DNA from: CAZBWP01 sp964630265
Lineage (GTDB): Bacteria > Pseudomonadota > Alphaproteobacteria > Rhodospirillales > Defluviicoccaceae
Reading direction: 5' to 3'
Length of the DNA stretch: 64,000 bases
Assembly (NCBI GenBank): GCA_964630265.1
Contig: CAZVRW010000009.1
Location: forward strand, 9,385 to 73,384
The notes beneath the pieces are model-generated. The model did no database searches and was not told the DNA's origin. It saw only the letters and a list, made by a program, of their open reading frames with translations. Made by a program: the position numbers and the translations under genes. Position 1 is the stretch's first letter, and each line of letters opens with the position of its first letter. Shown one piece after another: positions 62,903 to 64,000 of this stretch.

Positions 62903-63744
62903 TTATGCTGTGGCACGGTGAGGCCGCCGCGAACTGCTCCGTTCCAGGGGTCAACTGCGTCTTCATCGACAGCCCGAGCGGCGAGACCACCTTGGGTCTC
63001 GACATCGAGTCGTCCGGGTCCTCGTTCGCTTGGAAGGACTGGCTCTTCAAGGGCGTTGACAACCTGTTTGCGCAGTCCTGGTGGTATCAGACACCGGACA
63101 ACGGTGAAGTCTACCTCGGCGCATTTTTGACGAACGCAGTGGTCGCCGCCAATACGTTGACCCTGGAATTCGAGGTTCCGGTGGACGGCGACAGCCGCCT
63201 CTTCGTTGGAAACCTGACGTACACGGTAACGGACAGCGGTAAGGTCTCAACCGTCGCCGAAGCCCTGACCATCGTCAATCCTGGCAGCGCCCCCCTTGAT
63301 CTGACGTTTTTCACTTATACGGATTTCGATTTGCAGGGAACGACCGCCGGGGATACGGCCTTCGTCGACGACGCGACGAGCCCGACGTCGATCACGCAGG
63401 TGAAAGGCAACGTCACAGCAACCGTGGCGGTGAGCGGCGACATCCTTCCCTCGGCCTGGGAAATCGCCGAATGGCGGGAATTGCTCGACCAGCTGGACAC
63501 GGATACGTCGCCGACGACTTTGAGCAACCTGAGCAGTCCGCTGACGTCCGCCGACACGACGCATGCCTTCCAGTTCGATTTCGGCGTTGCCGCTGGTGGA
63601 AGCACGGTCGTCAACGTCACCAAGTCGGTGACCGTCGTTTCGGAGCCGGACAACGTCCTGGCATTCGGCATCGGCCTTACGGCGCTGATTTCGGGGCTCC
63701 TCCTGCTCGCTCCCGTGGGCCGCAACGCGTCAGCGAAGCAATAA
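62903..63744 (+). CDS. secreted protein with PEP-CTERM-like sorting tail (5' end missing)
   Basis: The visible 280 residues are beta-rich, with low lysine and many Thr/Ser/Asp (GNLTYTVTDSGKVSTVAEAL, APLDLTFFTYTDFDLQGTT). The last 32 residues form the tripartite tail of PEP-CTERM proteins: SEPDNVLAFGIGLTALISGL, a hydrophobic helix, and a short basic end (GRNASAKQ). The usual V-P-E-P is replaced by S-E-P, so it is a variant. The signal peptide and N-terminus are lost in the gap. Exosortase would cut the tail and attach or release the protein at the outer surface. Confidence 0.65.
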
Positions 63745-63747
63745 CGC

Positions 63748-63784
63748 GGCGCGGCGCGTTTTTCGCGGTCCGGAACGCCGCGCC
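63748..63784 (+). terminator. possible hairpin after the PEP-CTERM-like gene
   Basis: GGCGCGGCG (63748-63756) pairs with CGCCGCGCC (63776-63784) around a 19-nt loop, directly after the stop codon. It is not followed by a T run, so it would at best be a rho-assisted or stability element. Beyond it, 63785-64000 shows no convincing gene. Confidence 0.35.
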
Positions 63785-64000
63785 ATTGACCACCCTCTGA
63801 CGCTTGGGTTTCTGGCGTCGGACGGCCAATACGCCCCGCCCCTGATTTACGGTTCCCACCTAACCGGCAGATGCCGTGGTCCGGTGGCATCCCACAATCG
63901 GTTCCCGGCACCCCCACCGCCGGCCGCGGAGCAGTTTGAACGCCGTAACGCTTGACCATCAGCGACGACCTTCAGACGTCCGACCGACCAGCCCGTCTAG

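Overview
The window is a GC-rich draft chromosome segment with two 100-N scaffold gaps (6315-6414 and 62803-62902). It looks alphaproteobacterial and most like Rhodospirillales. The reasons are an ALAS-type 5-aminolevulinate synthase (hemA), COQ9, FliX, a DksA without its zinc cysteines, an EipB/DUF1849 protein, a probable RquA, and flagellar genes behind sigma-54 promoters. The genus cannot be fixed from sequence alone. Coding density is high, and most long overlapping reading frames are high-GC shadows.

Layout. 0-5 kb: start of a MeaB-type GTPase, gamma carbonic anhydrase, isochorismatase-fold hydrolase, RhlE-like RNA helicase, a stand-alone Lrp ligand-binding domain and an AI-2E-type permease. 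5-11 kb: two GH57 proteins and two GT4 glycosyltransferases, one of the PEP-CTERM-associated (stp1) type. Two copies of a 106-bp MITE-like element bracket this part, at 3150-3255 and 10738-10843. 11-17 kb: a polyphosphate island, with ppx divergent from a tandem PPK2 (pap) that overlaps ppk1. 17-24 kb: a minus-strand run of NodU-type carbamoyltransferase, methyltransferase, mltG, fabF, acpP, fabG and fabD. 24-32 kb: peroxiredoxin, PQQ-type sugar dehydrogenase, glycerate kinase, Hsp20, Lon, periplasmic cyclophilin, tag and dksA.

32-45 kb: flagellar genes fliX, flgE and flgI-flgJ-flgN-flgK-flgL, with an iron ABC operon behind a Fur-like palindrome lying between fliX and flgE. Near-perfect -24/-12 promoters precede flgE and flgI. 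45-46 kb: a 1-kb AT-rich non-coding region with a minus-strand terminator and three similar 19-bp A/T-core sites. It is followed by the PEP-CTERM-system lipoprotein PrsT and a secreted lectin-like protein. 49-62 kb: tRNA-Glu, sixA, rquA, a GGDEF cyclase, eipB, a ROK kinase, an FAD oxidoreductase, a BON-LysM protein, tusA divergent from a SqrR/BigR-like ArsR regulator, a class III aminotransferase, hemA, coq9, def and rpsU. The right end holds a gap-truncated secreted protein with a PEP-CTERM-like tail.

The genes suggest a motile cell that stores polyphosphate and makes an exopolysaccharide with PEP-CTERM-type surface proteins (stp1-like transferase, PrsT, lectin-like protein, PEP-CTERM-like protein). 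It may also make rhodoquinone for low-oxygen respiration. No exosortase, CRISPR array, phage or complete insertion sequence was found here.
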